Shown here: positions 8,675 through 17,228 of the stretch, one piece after another
Numbering within the stretch: position 1 is the stretch's first letter
Layout: every line of letters begins with the position of its first letter
Origin: Cellulomonas fimi
GTDB lineage: Bacteria > Actinomycetota > Actinomycetes > Actinomycetales > Cellulomonadaceae
Assembly: GCF_028583725.1 (NCBI RefSeq)
Contig: NZ_CP110680.1
Coordinates: 3,348,001-3,412,000 of the forward strand
Length of the DNA: 64,000 nucleotides
Direction of reading: 5' to 3'
Translations under genes and position numbers: made by a program
Notes under the pieces: generated by a model
Database searches by the model: none
Told to the model about the DNA's origin: nothing
What the model saw: only the letters and a program-made list of their open reading frames with translations

Positions 8675-10000
8675 ATGAGCACCGCCACCGACCCCGCCCC
8701 CACCACCACGACGCTGCCCGGCGACCGCATGCAGTCCGCGGCCGACCTGGACGTCGTCTGGGCGACCGACCCGCGCTGGGCCGGGGTCCGCCGCACCCAC
8801 TCCGCGCAGGACGTCGTCGCGCTGCGCGGGTCGGTCGGCGAGGAGCACACGCTCGCACGCCGGGGCGCGCAGCGGCTGTGGCAGCTCCTGCACCAGCGGA
8901 CGCACGTGCCGGCGCTGGGCGCGCTCACGGGCAACCAGGCGGTGCAGCAGGTCCGCGCGGGCCTCGAGGCCATCTACCTGTCGGGCTGGCAGGTCGCGGC
9001 CGACGCCAACCTGTCCGGCCAGACGTACCCTGACCAGAGCCTCTACCCCGCCAACTCGGTGCCCGCCGTCGTGCGGCGCATCAACAACGCGCTCCTGCGG
9101 GCCGACCAGGTCGAGGTCGCCGAGCACGGGCGGGCGTCGCGGGACTGGCTCGTGCCGGTCGTGGCGGACGCGGAGGCGGGGTTCGGCGGGCCGCTCAACG
9201 CCTACGAGCTCATGCACGCGATGATCGCGGCCGGCGCCGCGGGGGTGCACTGGGAGGACCAGCTCGCCGCGGAGAAGAAGTGCGGCCACCTGGGCGGCAA
9301 GGTGCTCGTCCCGACCGCCCAGCACGTCCGGACGCTGTCGGCGGCCCGGCTCGCGGCGGACGTCGCCGACGTCCCGACCGTGATCGTCGCGCGGACCGAC
9401 GCGCTCGGCGCGGACCTGCTGACGAGCGACGCCGACGAGCGCGACCACGCGTTCCTCACGGGCGAGCGCACCGCCGAGGGCTACTACCGGGTCGAGCCCG
9501 GCCTCGACGCGGTCGTCGCACGCGCCGACGCCTACGCGCCGTTCGCGGACCTGCTGTGGGTCGAGACGTCGACGCCCGACCTGGCCCTCGCGATCGAGTT
9601 CGCGGAGCGCATCCACGAGCGGCACCCCGGCAAGCTCCTCGCGTACAACTGCTCGCCGTCGTTCCACTGGCGCCGCCACCTCGACGACGCGCAGATCGCG
9701 CGCTTCCAGCGCGAGCTCGCCGGGTACGGGTACGCGTTCCAGTTCGTCACGCTGGCCGGCTTCCACGCGCTCAACCACTCGATGTTCGACCTGGCCCGCG
9801 GCTACGCCCAGCGGGGCATGTCCGCCTACGTCGACCTGCAGCAGGCGGAGATCACCGCCGAGGCCGACGGCTACACCGCGACCCGCCACCAGCGCGAGGT
9901 CGGCACGGGGTACTTCGACCGGGTCGCCACCGCGATCTCGCCCGACGCCTCGACGCTCGCGCTCGCCGGCTCCACCGAGACGGCCCAGTTCACCCACTGA
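8675..10000 (+). CDS. aceA: Isocitrate lyase
   Basis: First enzyme of the glyoxylate bypass: isocitrate to glyoxylate plus succinate, cytosolic. 441 residues, normal for the bacterial AceA type. ATG at 8675 has GGGAGG 9 bases upstream. The catalytic signature KKCGHLGGK is complete with C203; also visible are the metal/substrate-binding [16 protein letters not shown], and the late NCSPSFHW and [12 protein letters not shown] segments. Followed at 61 bp by malate synthase, so aceA-aceB is probably one operon, with the RamB-like regulator divergent upstream. Confidence 0.97.
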   Translation: MSTATDPAPTTTTLPGDRMQSAADLDVVWATDPRWAGVRRTHSAQDVVALRGSVGEEHTLARRGAQRLWQLLHQRTHVPALGALTGNQAVQQVRAGLEAIYLSGWQVAADANLSGQTYPDQSLYPANSVPAVVRRINNALLRADQVEVAEHGRASRDWLVPVVADAEAGFGGPLNAYELMHAMIAAGAAGVHWEDQLAAEKKCGHLGGKVLVPTAQHVRTLSAARLAADVADVPTVIVARTDALGADLLTSDADERDHAFLTGERTAEGYYRVEPGLDAVVARADAYAPFADLLWVETSTPDLALAIEFAERIHERHPGKLLAYNCSPSFHWRRHLDDAQIARFQRELAGYGYAFQFVTLAGFHALNHSMFDLARGYAQRGMSAYVDLQQAEITAEADGYTATRHQREVGTGYFDRVATAISPDASTLALAGSTETAQFTH

Positions 10001-10061
10001 CCGCACGACCCGCCGCACGACGCGTCCGCGCGCCCGTCGGCCCCGCACCCGGAGGTGCCTG

Positions 10062-11723
10062 ATGACCGTCCTGACCCCCGCCCGCGCCCCGCTCACCGGT
10101 CCCGTGATCCAGCCGCACCTCGACGTGGTCGGCCCGCCGGTCCCGGGCGCGGCCGAGATCCTCACGCCCGAGGCGCTCGACTTCGTCGCCGACCTGCACA
10201 CCGTGTTCGGCACGCGCCGCACGCTGCTGCTCCGCGAGCGCCAGCTCCGCCGCGACCGCATCGCGAACGGCGCCGACCCGGGCTTCCTGCCGCTGACCGC
10301 GGGCATCCGCGCCGACCGGTCGTGGCGCGTCGCCGGGCCCGGCCCGGGCCTCGAGGACCGGCGCGTCGAGATCACCGGCCCGTGCGACCGCAAGACGACC
10401 GTCAACGCGCTCAACTCGGGCGCGCGCGTCTGGCTCGCCGACCTGGAGGACGCGACGAGCCCGACGTGGGCGAACGTCGTCGGGTCGCAGCACAGCCTGT
10501 TCGACGCGATCCGCGGGAACGCGGACTTCACGTCGCCCGAGGGCAAGGAGTACCGCGTCGGCGAGCGGACGCCGACGATCGTGTTCCGCCCGCGCGGCTG
10601 GCACCTCGCGGAGAAGCACGTCGAGCACGTCGACCGGGCCGGCCAGCGGTACGGGGCGTCCGCGTCGCTCGTCGACGCCGGGCTGTACCTGTTCCACAAC
10701 GCGCACGCGCTGATCGACGCCGGCCGCGGCCCGTACCTCTACCTGCCGAAGATCGAGAGCCACCTCGAGGCGCGGCTGTGGGACGACGTCTTCCGGTTCG
10801 CCGAGTCGTACCTGGGACTGCGGCACGGGACCATCCGCGCGACGGTGCTCATCGAGACGATCACGGCCGCGTTCGAGATGGAGGAGATCCTCTACGAGCT
10901 GCGCGACCACTGCGCCGGGCTGAACGCGGGCCGCTGGGACTACATCTTCAGCATCGTGAAGACGTTCCGCTCGCGCGGCCGCCGCTGGGTGCTGCCCGAC
11001 CGGTCGCGCGTCACGATGACGGTGCCGTTCATGCGGGCGTACGCGGACCTGCTCGTCGCGACGTGCCACCGTCGCGGGGCGCAGGCGATCGGCGGCATGA
11101 GCGCGTTCGTCCCGAACCGGCGCGACCCGGAGGCCAACGAGCGTGCGTTCGCGCAGGTCCGCGCCGACAAGCAGCGCGAGGCCGGCCAGGGGTTCGACGG
11201 CACCTGGGTCGCCCACCCCGACCTCGTGCCCGTCGCGCGGGAGGTGTTCGACGACACGCTCGGCGACCGCCCCGACCAGCGCGACGTCCAGCACCCCGAC
11301 GTCACCCCCGACGCCGCCGCGCTGCTCGACGTGGCCTCGGCCGGCGGCACCGAGCCGGGCGCGGTCACCGACGCGGGCCTGCGGACCAACCTGTCCGTCG
11401 CGGTCCGCTACCTCGAGGCGTGGCTGCGCGGGACCGGCGCGGTCGCGATCGACGGGCTCATGGAGGACGCGGCCACCGCCGAGATCTCCCGCTCGCAGGT
11501 GTGGCAGTGGGTGCACCACGGCGTCGTCACCGACTCGGGGACGACGATCACCGCGGAGCACGTGCGGTCCGTCCTCGCCGACGTCCTGGCCGGGCTCCCC
11601 CGCACCGAGGACGACCGGCTCGACGACGCCGCGGCGCTCGTCGAGGAGGTCGCGCTGGGCGACGACTTCCCGACGTTCCTCACGGTGCCGGCCTACGCAC
11701 AGCACCTGGTCGAGCGCCGCTGA
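10062..11723 (+). CDS. aceB: Malate synthase A
   Basis: Condenses glyoxylate with acetyl-CoA to malate, completing the bypass with AceA. 553 residues, typical for the A isoform. ATG at 10062 follows GGAGG by 6 bases. Recognisable segments include the nucleophile/metal region around RGWHLAEKHVEHVD, the acetyl-CoA pocket YLPKIESHLEARLW, and TVLIETITAAFEMEEILYEL, which holds the metal-ligand Glu. The segment LMEDAATAEISRSQVWQW contains the catalytic Asp of malate synthases. A strong terminator follows 18 bases after the stop. Confidence 0.97.
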   Translation: MTVLTPARAPLTGPVIQPHLDVVGPPVPGAAEILTPEALDFVADLHTVFGTRRTLLLRERQLRRDRIANGADPGFLPLTAGIRADRSWRVAGPGPGLEDRRVEITGPCDRKTTVNALNSGARVWLADLEDATSPTWANVVGSQHSLFDAIRGNADFTSPEGKEYRVGERTPTIVFRPRGWHLAEKHVEHVDRAGQRYGASASLVDAGLYLFHNAHALIDAGRGPYLYLPKIESHLEARLWDDVFRFAESYLGLRHGTIRATVLIETITAAFEMEEILYELRDHCAGLNAGRWDYIFSIVKTFRSRGRRWVLPDRSRVTMTVPFMRAYADLLVATCHRRGAQAIGGMSAFVPNRRDPEANERAFAQVRADKQREAGQGFDGTWVAHPDLVPVAREVFDDTLGDRPDQRDVQHPDVTPDAAALLDVASAGGTEPGAVTDAGLRTNLSVAVRYLEAWLRGTGAVAIDGLMEDAATAEISRSQVWQWVHHGVVTDSGTTITAEHVRSVLADVLAGLPRTEDDRLDDAAALVEEVALGDDFPTFLTVPAYAQHLVERR

Positions 11724-11741
11724 CGGCGACCGCCCGCACCC

Positions 11742-11782
11742 CTCGGCGTGGTGCCACCTCCCCCTGGTGGCACCACGCCGAG
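11742..11782 (+). terminator. Hairpin terminator after aceA-aceB
   Basis: Perfect 17-bp arms 11742-11758 and 11766-11782 with a 7-nt loop (TCCCCCT). It starts 19 bases after the aceB stop and ends just before the promoter of the next gene. Confidence 0.8.
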
Positions 11783-11824
11783 ACGCGTCCCGTCCCGGCG
11801 GTCGGGGCGGCGATACTCGTCCCC

Positions 11825-13213
11825 GTGGACGACGCCACCGCCCCGACGCCGGTCACGCCGGCCCGCGACGTGATCCCGTTCCGGACCGCCGTCCGCGCCT
11901 GGTTCGCGATCTCCTGGCAGACCTTCGGCGGCCCCGCGGGCCAGATCGCGGTCATGCAGCGGACCCTCGTCGACGAGAAGGGCTGGATCGGGCAGCGCCG
12001 GTTCCTGCACGCGCTCAACTACTGCATGCTCCTGCCCGGCCCGGAGGCGCAGCAGCTCGCCGTCTACACGGGGTGGCTGCTCAACGGGACGCGCGGCGGG
12101 GTCGTCGCGGGAGGGCTCTTCGTGCTCCCCGGGATGCTCGCGCTCCTCGCCCTCGCCGCGATCTACGTCGCGTTCGGCGACACGACCGTCGTGAGCGCCG
12201 TGTTCGCCGGGCTGGCGCCCGCGGTGCTCGCGATCGTCGCGCAGGCCGTGGTGCGCGTCGGCCGTCGCGCCCTCACCGGTCCGGCGCTGGTCGCGCTCGC
12301 CGTCGCGTCGTTCGTCGCGCTCGCGCTGTTCGGCGTGCCGTTCCCGGTCGTCGTGCTCAGCGCGGGCCTGGCGGGCTGGCTGCTGCACCGCGTCGCGCCG
12401 CAGCAGGTGGACCCGGCGCCCGGCGCGGGAGACGGCGGCGACGACGCCCGCACCCCGCTCATCCCCGACGACGCGCTGCACGTGGAGCGCCCGTCGGGAC
12501 GCCGCACGACCCGCGTGCTCGGGCTCGGCCTCCTCGTGTGGGCCCTGCCGGTGCTGGCCGTGCTCGCCCTCACCGGCCCCGACAGCACGCTCACCCACCT
12601 CGGCACGTTCTTCTCGGGCACCGCGGTCGTCACGTTCGGCGGCGCGTACGCGGTGCTCGCGTACGTCGCGCAGCGGGCCGTCGAGACGTACGGCTGGGTG
12701 ACGCCGGGCGAGATGACGCGCGGGCTCGCGCTCGCCGAGACGACGCCCGGGCCGCTCATCATGGTCGTGCAGTTCGTCGCGTTCCTCGCGGCCTACCGCG
12801 ACCCGGGCGGCCTGGACCCGTGGGCCGCGGCCGTCGTCGGCGCGCTGCTGACGACGTGGGTGACGTTCGTGCCGTCGTTCCTCTTCATCTTCCTGGGCGC
12901 GCCCTACGTCGAGCGTCTGCGCGCCAACCGCGCGCTCAGCGCGGCGCTCACCGCGGTCACCGCGGCCGTCGTGGGCGTCATCGCGAACCTCGCCCTGTAC
13001 TTCACGACGCACACGCTGTTCGCGGGGTCGACGCCGGTCACGTGGGGACCGCTCCGGCTCGACGTCCCCGACCTCGGCACGCTGCAGCCCTGGTCGCTCG
13101 CGATCGCCGTCGTCGGCGGCGTGCTGGTGTTCGGGCTGCGCTGGTCGGTGCTGCGCACGCTCGCGGTGTGCGCCGCCCTCGGGCTCGTGCTGGGCCTCGC
13201 CGGCCTGCTCTGA
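11825..13213 (+). CDS. chrA: Chromate-type efflux transporter (two-domain CHR family)
   Basis: Inner-membrane protein of 462 residues with two homologous six-helix halves, the long-chain ChrA layout. First half: WQTFGGPAGQIAVMQ and LPGPEAQQLAVYTGWLLNG. Second half: GTAVVTFGGAYAVLAYV and LAETTPGPLIMVVQFVAF. The halves are separated by a hydrophilic segment about 195-235. GTG at 11825 sits 8 bases after GATACT (11812-11817), a leaderless-type start. ChrA exports chromate by proton antiport in studied bacteria; many homologues in clean genomes have unproven substrates, so the substrate here is uncertain. Monocistronic by context. Confidence 0.88.
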   Translation: MDDATAPTPVTPARDVIPFRTAVRAWFAISWQTFGGPAGQIAVMQRTLVDEKGWIGQRRFLHALNYCMLLPGPEAQQLAVYTGWLLNGTRGGVVAGGLFVLPGMLALLALAAIYVAFGDTTVVSAVFAGLAPAVLAIVAQAVVRVGRRALTGPALVALAVASFVALALFGVPFPVVVLSAGLAGWLLHRVAPQQVDPAPGAGDGGDDARTPLIPDDALHVERPSGRRTTRVLGLGLLVWALPVLAVLALTGPDSTLTHLGTFFSGTAVVTFGGAYAVLAYVAQRAVETYGWVTPGEMTRGLALAETTPGPLIMVVQFVAFLAAYRDPGGLDPWAAAVVGALLTTWVTFVPSFLFIFLGAPYVERLRANRALSAALTAVTAAVVGVIANLALYFTTHTLFAGSTPVTWGPLRLDVPDLGTLQPWSLAIAVVGGVLVFGLRWSVLRTLAVCAALGLVLGLAGLL

Positions 13214-13321
13214 ACCAGGTCACCCGGCCGGCCGACCCGTCTCCCGGGACCCAGGTCCCAGGTCTGCCACCTGCGGTTTCGCTCGCGACAGGGTCGCGGG
13301 AGCGCCTCAGGACCTTCGGCT

Positions 13322-13351
13322 CAGTCATCCGATGACTGGCCCCCCTAGCGT
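13322..13351 (+). promoter_or_regulatory. adhE promoter with 17-bp palindrome
   Basis: Perfect 8-bp arms CAGTCATC (13322-13329) and GATGACTG (13331-13338) around one central base, directly upstream of a -10 box TAGCGT (13346-13351). A factor bound here would cover the -35 region. It does not match the Rex consensus (TGTGAACNNNTTCACA). A leader of about 67 bases with an RBS precedes adhE. Confidence 0.5.
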
Positions 13352-13424
13352 CGAAGACGTCAACGGCGACGACTCCAGCAACCGCCGGGAGACACCTCCC
13401 GCGCACTGACCAGGGGAGCACACG

Positions 13425-16175
13425 GTGACTGTCACCGAGTCCAGCACGACCCGCACGACCAAGGCCAAGAAGGCCGTCGCGACCGCGCCCGCCGCGGCCG
13501 CCCCCGCAGCACCTGCGCTCTCCGAGGACCAGGTCGCGACCGCGATCGACGCGCTCGTCGCCAACGCGACGAAGGCGCTCGCCGAGTACGCGCACTTCAC
13601 GCAGGAGGACGTGGACCGCTTCGTCAAGAAGGGGTCCGTCGCGGCGCTCGACCAGCACGGCCAGCTCGCGAAGCTTGCGGTCGAGGAGACCGGACGCGGC
13701 GTGTTCGAGGACAAGGCCGTCAAGAACATCTTCGCGTGCGAGCACGTCACCAACTCGATGGCGGACCTCAAGACGGTCGGCGTCATCGCCCGCGACGAGC
13801 TGCGCGGCATCACCGAGATCGCGGAGCCGGTCGGCGTCATCTGCGGCGTCACGCCGGTGACCAACCCGACGTCGACGGCGATCTTCAAGTCGCTCATCTC
13901 GCTCAAGACGCGCAACCCGATCATCTTCGCGTTCCACCCGAACGCGCAGCGCTCCTCGGTCGAGGCGGCGCGGATCGTGCGCGACGCGGCGGTCGCCGCG
14001 GGTGCGCCCGAGCACTGCATCCAGTGGGTCGAGACGCCGTCGATCGCGGCGACGAACACGCTCATGAACCACCCGGGCGTGTCGCTGATCCTGGCGACCG
14101 GCGGCAACGCGATGGTCCGTGCCGCGTACTCGTGCGGCAAGCCGGCCCTCGGCGTCGGTGCGGGCAACGTCCCCGCCTACATCGAGAAGACCGCCAAGCT
14201 GAAGCGCGCCGTGAACGACGTGGTGCTCTCCAAGGCGTTCGACAACGGCATGATCTGCGCGTCCGAGCAGGCCGTCATCCTCGACGACGAGATCTACGAC
14301 GCCGCCATGGCGGAGTTCAAGGTCCTGCACGCCTACCTCGCGACGCCCGCGGAGAAGGCCCAGCTCGAGCAGTTCATCTTCGGCGTCGACGCGCAGGGCA
14401 CGAACTGCGCGGACGCGAAGCTCAACCCGACGGTCGTCGGCAAGACCCCGCAGTGGATCGCCGAGCAGGCCGGCTTCAGCGTCCCCGCCGACACCTCGAT
14501 CATCCTGGCCGAGGTCACCGGTGTCGGCCCGCACGAGCCGCTGACCCGCGAGAAGCTCGCGCCGGTCCTCGCCGTGCTGCGCGCCTCGACGACCGAGCAG
14601 GGCATCTCGCTCGCCGAGCAGATGGTCGAGTTCGACGGCCTCGGCCACTCCGCCGCGATCCACACCCGCGACGACGCGCTCACCGAGGTGTTCGGCAGCC
14701 GCGTCAAGGCCGTCCGCGTCATCGCGAACGCGCCCTCGTCGCTCGGCGGCATCGGCGACATCTACAACGCGTTCATCCCCTCGCTCACGCTGGGCTGCGG
14801 CTCCTACGGCCACAACTCGGTCTCGAACAACGTCTCGGCGGTGAACCTCATCAACGTCAAGCGCGTCGGCCGGCGCAACAACAACCTGCAGTGGTTCAAG
14901 GTCCCCGCGAAGACGTACTTCGAGCCGAACGCGATCCGCTACCTGCAGGACATGGCGGGCGTCGAGCGCGTCACGATCGTCACCGACGCGACCATGACGA
15001 CGCTGGGCTTCGTCGACAAGATCATCGACGTCCTCAACCGCCGCCCCGGCAAGGTCGCGCTGCAGATCATCGACCAGGTCGAGCCCGAGCCGTCGGTCCG
15101 CACCGTGCAGAACGGCGCCGCGCAGATGCGCCACTTCCGCCCGGACACGATCATCGCGCTCGGCGGCGGCTCGCCGATGGACGCCGCGAAGGTCATGTGG
15201 CTGCTGTACGAGCACCCGGAGATCAACTTCTCCGACCTCAAGCAGAAGTTCTTCGACGTCCGCAAGCGCGCGTTCAAGTTCCCGACGCTGGGCGAGCTCG
15301 CGCAGCTCGTCTGCATCCCGACCACGTCGGGCACGGGCGCCGAGGTCACGCCGTTCGCGGTGATCTCCGACCCCGACGCGGGCAAGAAGTACCCGCTCGC
15401 CGACTACGCGCTGACGCCGACGGTCGCGATCATCGACCCGGTGCTCACGTCCAAGATGCCCCCGTCGCTCGCGGCGGACTCCGGCTTCGACGCCCTGACG
15501 CACGCGACCGAGGCGTTCGTGTCCGTCTACGCGAACGACTTCACCGACGGCATGGCGCTGCAGGCGATCCGCCTCATCTTCGACAACCTCGCGGTCTCCG
15601 TGAACGGCGACCCGAACGACCCGGCCACCCGGGACGCGCGGGAGAAGATGCACAACGCGGGCACCATCGCCGGCATGAGCTTCGGCAACGCGTTCCTGGG
15701 GATCGTGCACGCCATGGCGCACGTGGTCGGCTCGACGTACCACCTGGTGCACGGCCGCACGAACGCGACGCTCCTGCCGCACGTCATCCGCTACAACGGC
15801 ACCGTCCCGACCAAGCTCACGAGCTGGCCGAAGTACGAGCACTACGTCGCCCCGGAGCGGTTCCAGCAGATCGCGCAGATGCTCGGCCTGCCGGCCGCCA
15901 CGCCGGCCGAGGGCGTCGAGTCGTACGCGCTGGCCGTCGAGGCGCTGCGCTCCAAGGTCGGCATCCCGTCGTCCTTCCAGGCGCAGGGCGTCGCCGAGCA
16001 GGAGTTCATGTCGCGCCTCGACGAGGTCGCCATGGGCGCCTACGAGGACCAGTGCGCCCCGGCGAACCCGCGGATGCCGATGATCGACGACATGAAGGAC
16101 CTCATGACCGCGGCCTACTACGGCACGTCGCTGGAGGACGTGCGGTCCGGTCGCACCGAGCAGCAGGAGGCCTGA
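13425..16175 (+). CDS. adhE: Bifunctional acetaldehyde-CoA / alcohol dehydrogenase
   Basis: Reduces acetyl-CoA to acetaldehyde and then ethanol, regenerating NAD+ in fermentation. 916 residues, slightly longer than usual AdhE because of an Ala/Lys-rich N-terminal extension of about 30. GTG at 13425 follows AGGGGAG. The aldehyde dehydrogenase half (about 33-480) has GVTPVTNPTSTAIFKSL and catalytic C278 in NGMICASEQAVI. The iron-dependent alcohol dehydrogenase half (about 490-900) has the nucleotide loop ALGGGSPMDAAK and the metal region with SGFDALTHATEAF, then GIVHAMAHVVGS and LVHGRTNATLLPH. Known AdhE proteins form helical filaments. Single gene with its own promoter and terminator. Confidence 0.97.
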   Translation: MTVTESSTTRTTKAKKAVATAPAAAAPAAPALSEDQVATAIDALVANATKALAEYAHFTQEDVDRFVKKGSVAALDQHGQLAKLAVEETGRGVFEDKAVKNIFACEHVTNSMADLKTVGVIARDELRGITEIAEPVGVICGVTPVTNPTSTAIFKSLISLKTRNPIIFAFHPNAQRSSVEAARIVRDAAVAAGAPEHCIQWVETPSIAATNTLMNHPGVSLILATGGNAMVRAAYSCGKPALGVGAGNVPAYIEKTAKLKRAVNDVVLSKAFDNGMICASEQAVILDDEIYDAAMAEFKVLHAYLATPAEKAQLEQFIFGVDAQGTNCADAKLNPTVVGKTPQWIAEQAGFSVPADTSIILAEVTGVGPHEPLTREKLAPVLAVLRASTTEQGISLAEQMVEFDGLGHSAAIHTRDDALTEVFGSRVKAVRVIANAPSSLGGIGDIYNAFIPSLTLGCGSYGHNSVSNNVSAVNLINVKRVGRRNNNLQWFKVPAKTYFEPNAIRYLQDMAGVERVTIVTDATMTTLGFVDKIIDVLNRRPGKVALQIIDQVEPEPSVRTVQNGAAQMRHFRPDTIIALGGGSPMDAAKVMWLLYEHPEINFSDLKQKFFDVRKRAFKFPTLGELAQLVCIPTTSGTGAEVTPFAVISDPDAGKKYPLADYALTPTVAIIDPVLTSKMPPSLAADSGFDALTHATEAFVSVYANDFTDGMALQAIRLIFDNLAVSVNGDPNDPATRDAREKMHNAGTIAGMSFGNAFLGIVHAMAHVVGSTYHLVHGRTNATLLPHVIRYNGTVPTKLTSWPKYEHYVAPERFQQIAQMLGLPAATPAEGVESYALAVEALRSKVGIPSSFQAQGVAEQEFMSRLDEVAMGAYEDQCAPANPRMPMIDDMKDLMTAAYYGTSLEDVRSGRTEQQEA

Positions 16176-16238
16176 CCTCCGGCGCGGCGGTCCGTCCAGC
16201 TCTCCTCCCCTGGGACGCGGACCGCCGCCCTGCTCGCC

Positions 16239-16278
16239 CCGACGCCCCGTCCGGCCCCCTGGCCGGGCGGGGCGTCGG
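16239..16278 (+). terminator. Terminator after adhE
   Basis: Arms 16239-16256 and 16261-16278 pair over 18 positions with one T-G wobble and a 4-nt loop. An additional weaker hairpin (arms 16184-16194 and 16218-16228) lies just before it. Both follow the adhE stop. Confidence 0.75.
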
Positions 16279-16393
16279 CGTCCGCACGCGCGCCGGGACG
16301 CGCTCGTTCCGGGTGCCGTGCGGCGCCGACGCGGGCAGACTGTGGCACCGATCCGCCGGACCCGCCCCCGCCGACGTCCATCAGGAGGACCTC

Positions 16394-16918
16394 GTGACCG
16401 CACGCCCGCACGCCCGCACGCTGCTCGTCCGTGCCGCCGCGCCCGCCCTCGCCGCCGGGCTCGCGCTCGGTCTGGCCGGATGCTCCGACGCCGACATCGA
16501 CCAGGCCGCGCAGTCCGCGAAGGACGCCCGGTCCGCCGCCGAGAGCGCCGTCGGGGACCTCAGGGCCGCGGTCGACGACGCGCGCGCCCGCGCCGACGAG
16601 GCCCGCGCCCAGGTCGACGAGACGCGCGCGAAGCTCGAGGGCCTCGACGAGCAGGCACGCACCCAGGCGCAGTCCGCGGTCGACGAGGCCGAGGCCGCCG
16701 TGACCGAGGCGCAGGCCGCGCTCGAGGCGGCCCAGCAGGACGCGTCTGCCGAGGCCCAGCAGCGCGTCGCCGACGCGGAGCAGCAGGTCGCCGACGCGCG
16801 CGCCGACCTCGAGGCCGCCAGGGCGGAGGCCGGCGGGGAGGCCGCCGACGCCCTCGACTCCCTCGCGGCCGAGCTCGGCTCCCTGGGCGACGACCTCCGC
16901 GCGGCCACGGGCAGCTGA
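16394..16918 (+). CDS. Alanine-rich coiled-coil lipoprotein of unknown function
   Basis: Predicted lipoprotein of 174 residues. GTG at 16394 follows AGGAGG by 6 bases. The signal peptide ends in lipobox LAGC near residue 31. The rest, from SDADIDQAAQSAKDA onward, is almost pure helix: heptad-like repeats of Ala, Glu, Asp, Gln and Arg with recurring units such as DARARADEARAQVDE and VADAEQQVADA. It resembles long periplasmic or wall-spanning coiled coils in composition only; I recognise no family. It lies between the adhE terminator and the small membrane protein. A structural or spacer role at the cell surface is a guess. Confidence 0.85.
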   Translation: MTARPHARTLLVRAAAPALAAGLALGLAGCSDADIDQAAQSAKDARSAAESAVGDLRAAVDDARARADEARAQVDETRAKLEGLDEQARTQAQSAVDEAEAAVTEAQAALEAAQQDASAEAQQRVADAEQQVADARADLEAARAEAGGEAADALDSLAAELGSLGDDLRAATGS

Positions 16919-17027
16919 CCCGGCCCGTGTCGTGAACGCCGCTCGTCCTGCACGGCCGCTCGGGTGATTTCGCGGTTCGCCCGCGCGGCACGTTGAGACG
17001 TGCGCCACACCTGCCGATGGTGGAGGT

Positions 17028-17150
17028 ATGAGCGACAGGCAGTCGTCCCGGGTGGGACGCCAGCACCACGTGGAGTGGTGGGTGGTGTGCGCATGGGTGT
17101 CGCTCGCGGTCCTGCTCGTCGTCGGGCTGGTCGGCGCGGTCGGTCTCTGA
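17028..17150 (+). CDS. Small single-pass membrane protein (40 residues)
   Basis: Short gene with ATG at 17028 and TGA at 17148-17150; TGGAGGT is placed about 4-5 bases upstream. The 40-residue product has a polar N-terminal half (MSDRQSSRVGRQHHVEWW) and one long hydrophobic helix (VCAWVSLAVLLVVGLVGAVGL), with Trp residues at the interface. The plausible RBS, start, charged head and clean membrane helix support a real gene. No family recognised. Small membrane proteins of this kind often modulate a transporter or kinase; no partner is evident. It precedes the aminotransferase by 78 bp, which has its own promoter. Confidence 0.6.
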   Translation: MSDRQSSRVGRQHHVEWWVVCAWVSLAVLLVVGLVGAVGL

Positions 17151-17228
17151 CCGGCGCCGTCCTCACGACACGGGTCACGGGACGCGGGTGGCTCCTCGCC
17201 ACGCGCCCGCCGGACCTATCCTCGCCGG

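Noticed and set aside
6857..10699. A 1,280-codon open frame on the minus strand covering ramB and the antisense of aceA
   Set aside because: Only the part from 8335 downward is coding (ramB). The rest is the antisense shadow of aceA, whose catalytic motifs and RBS are clear.
13246..13259. GGGACC-CA-GGTCCC inverted repeat after chrA
   Set aside because: Six-bp arms with a 2-nt loop cannot form a stable hairpin.
13038..16403. 1,121-codon minus-strand open frame opposite adhE
   Set aside because: Arg/Asp/Val-rich low-complexity translation caused by GC-rich codon bias; adhE is intact on the plus strand.
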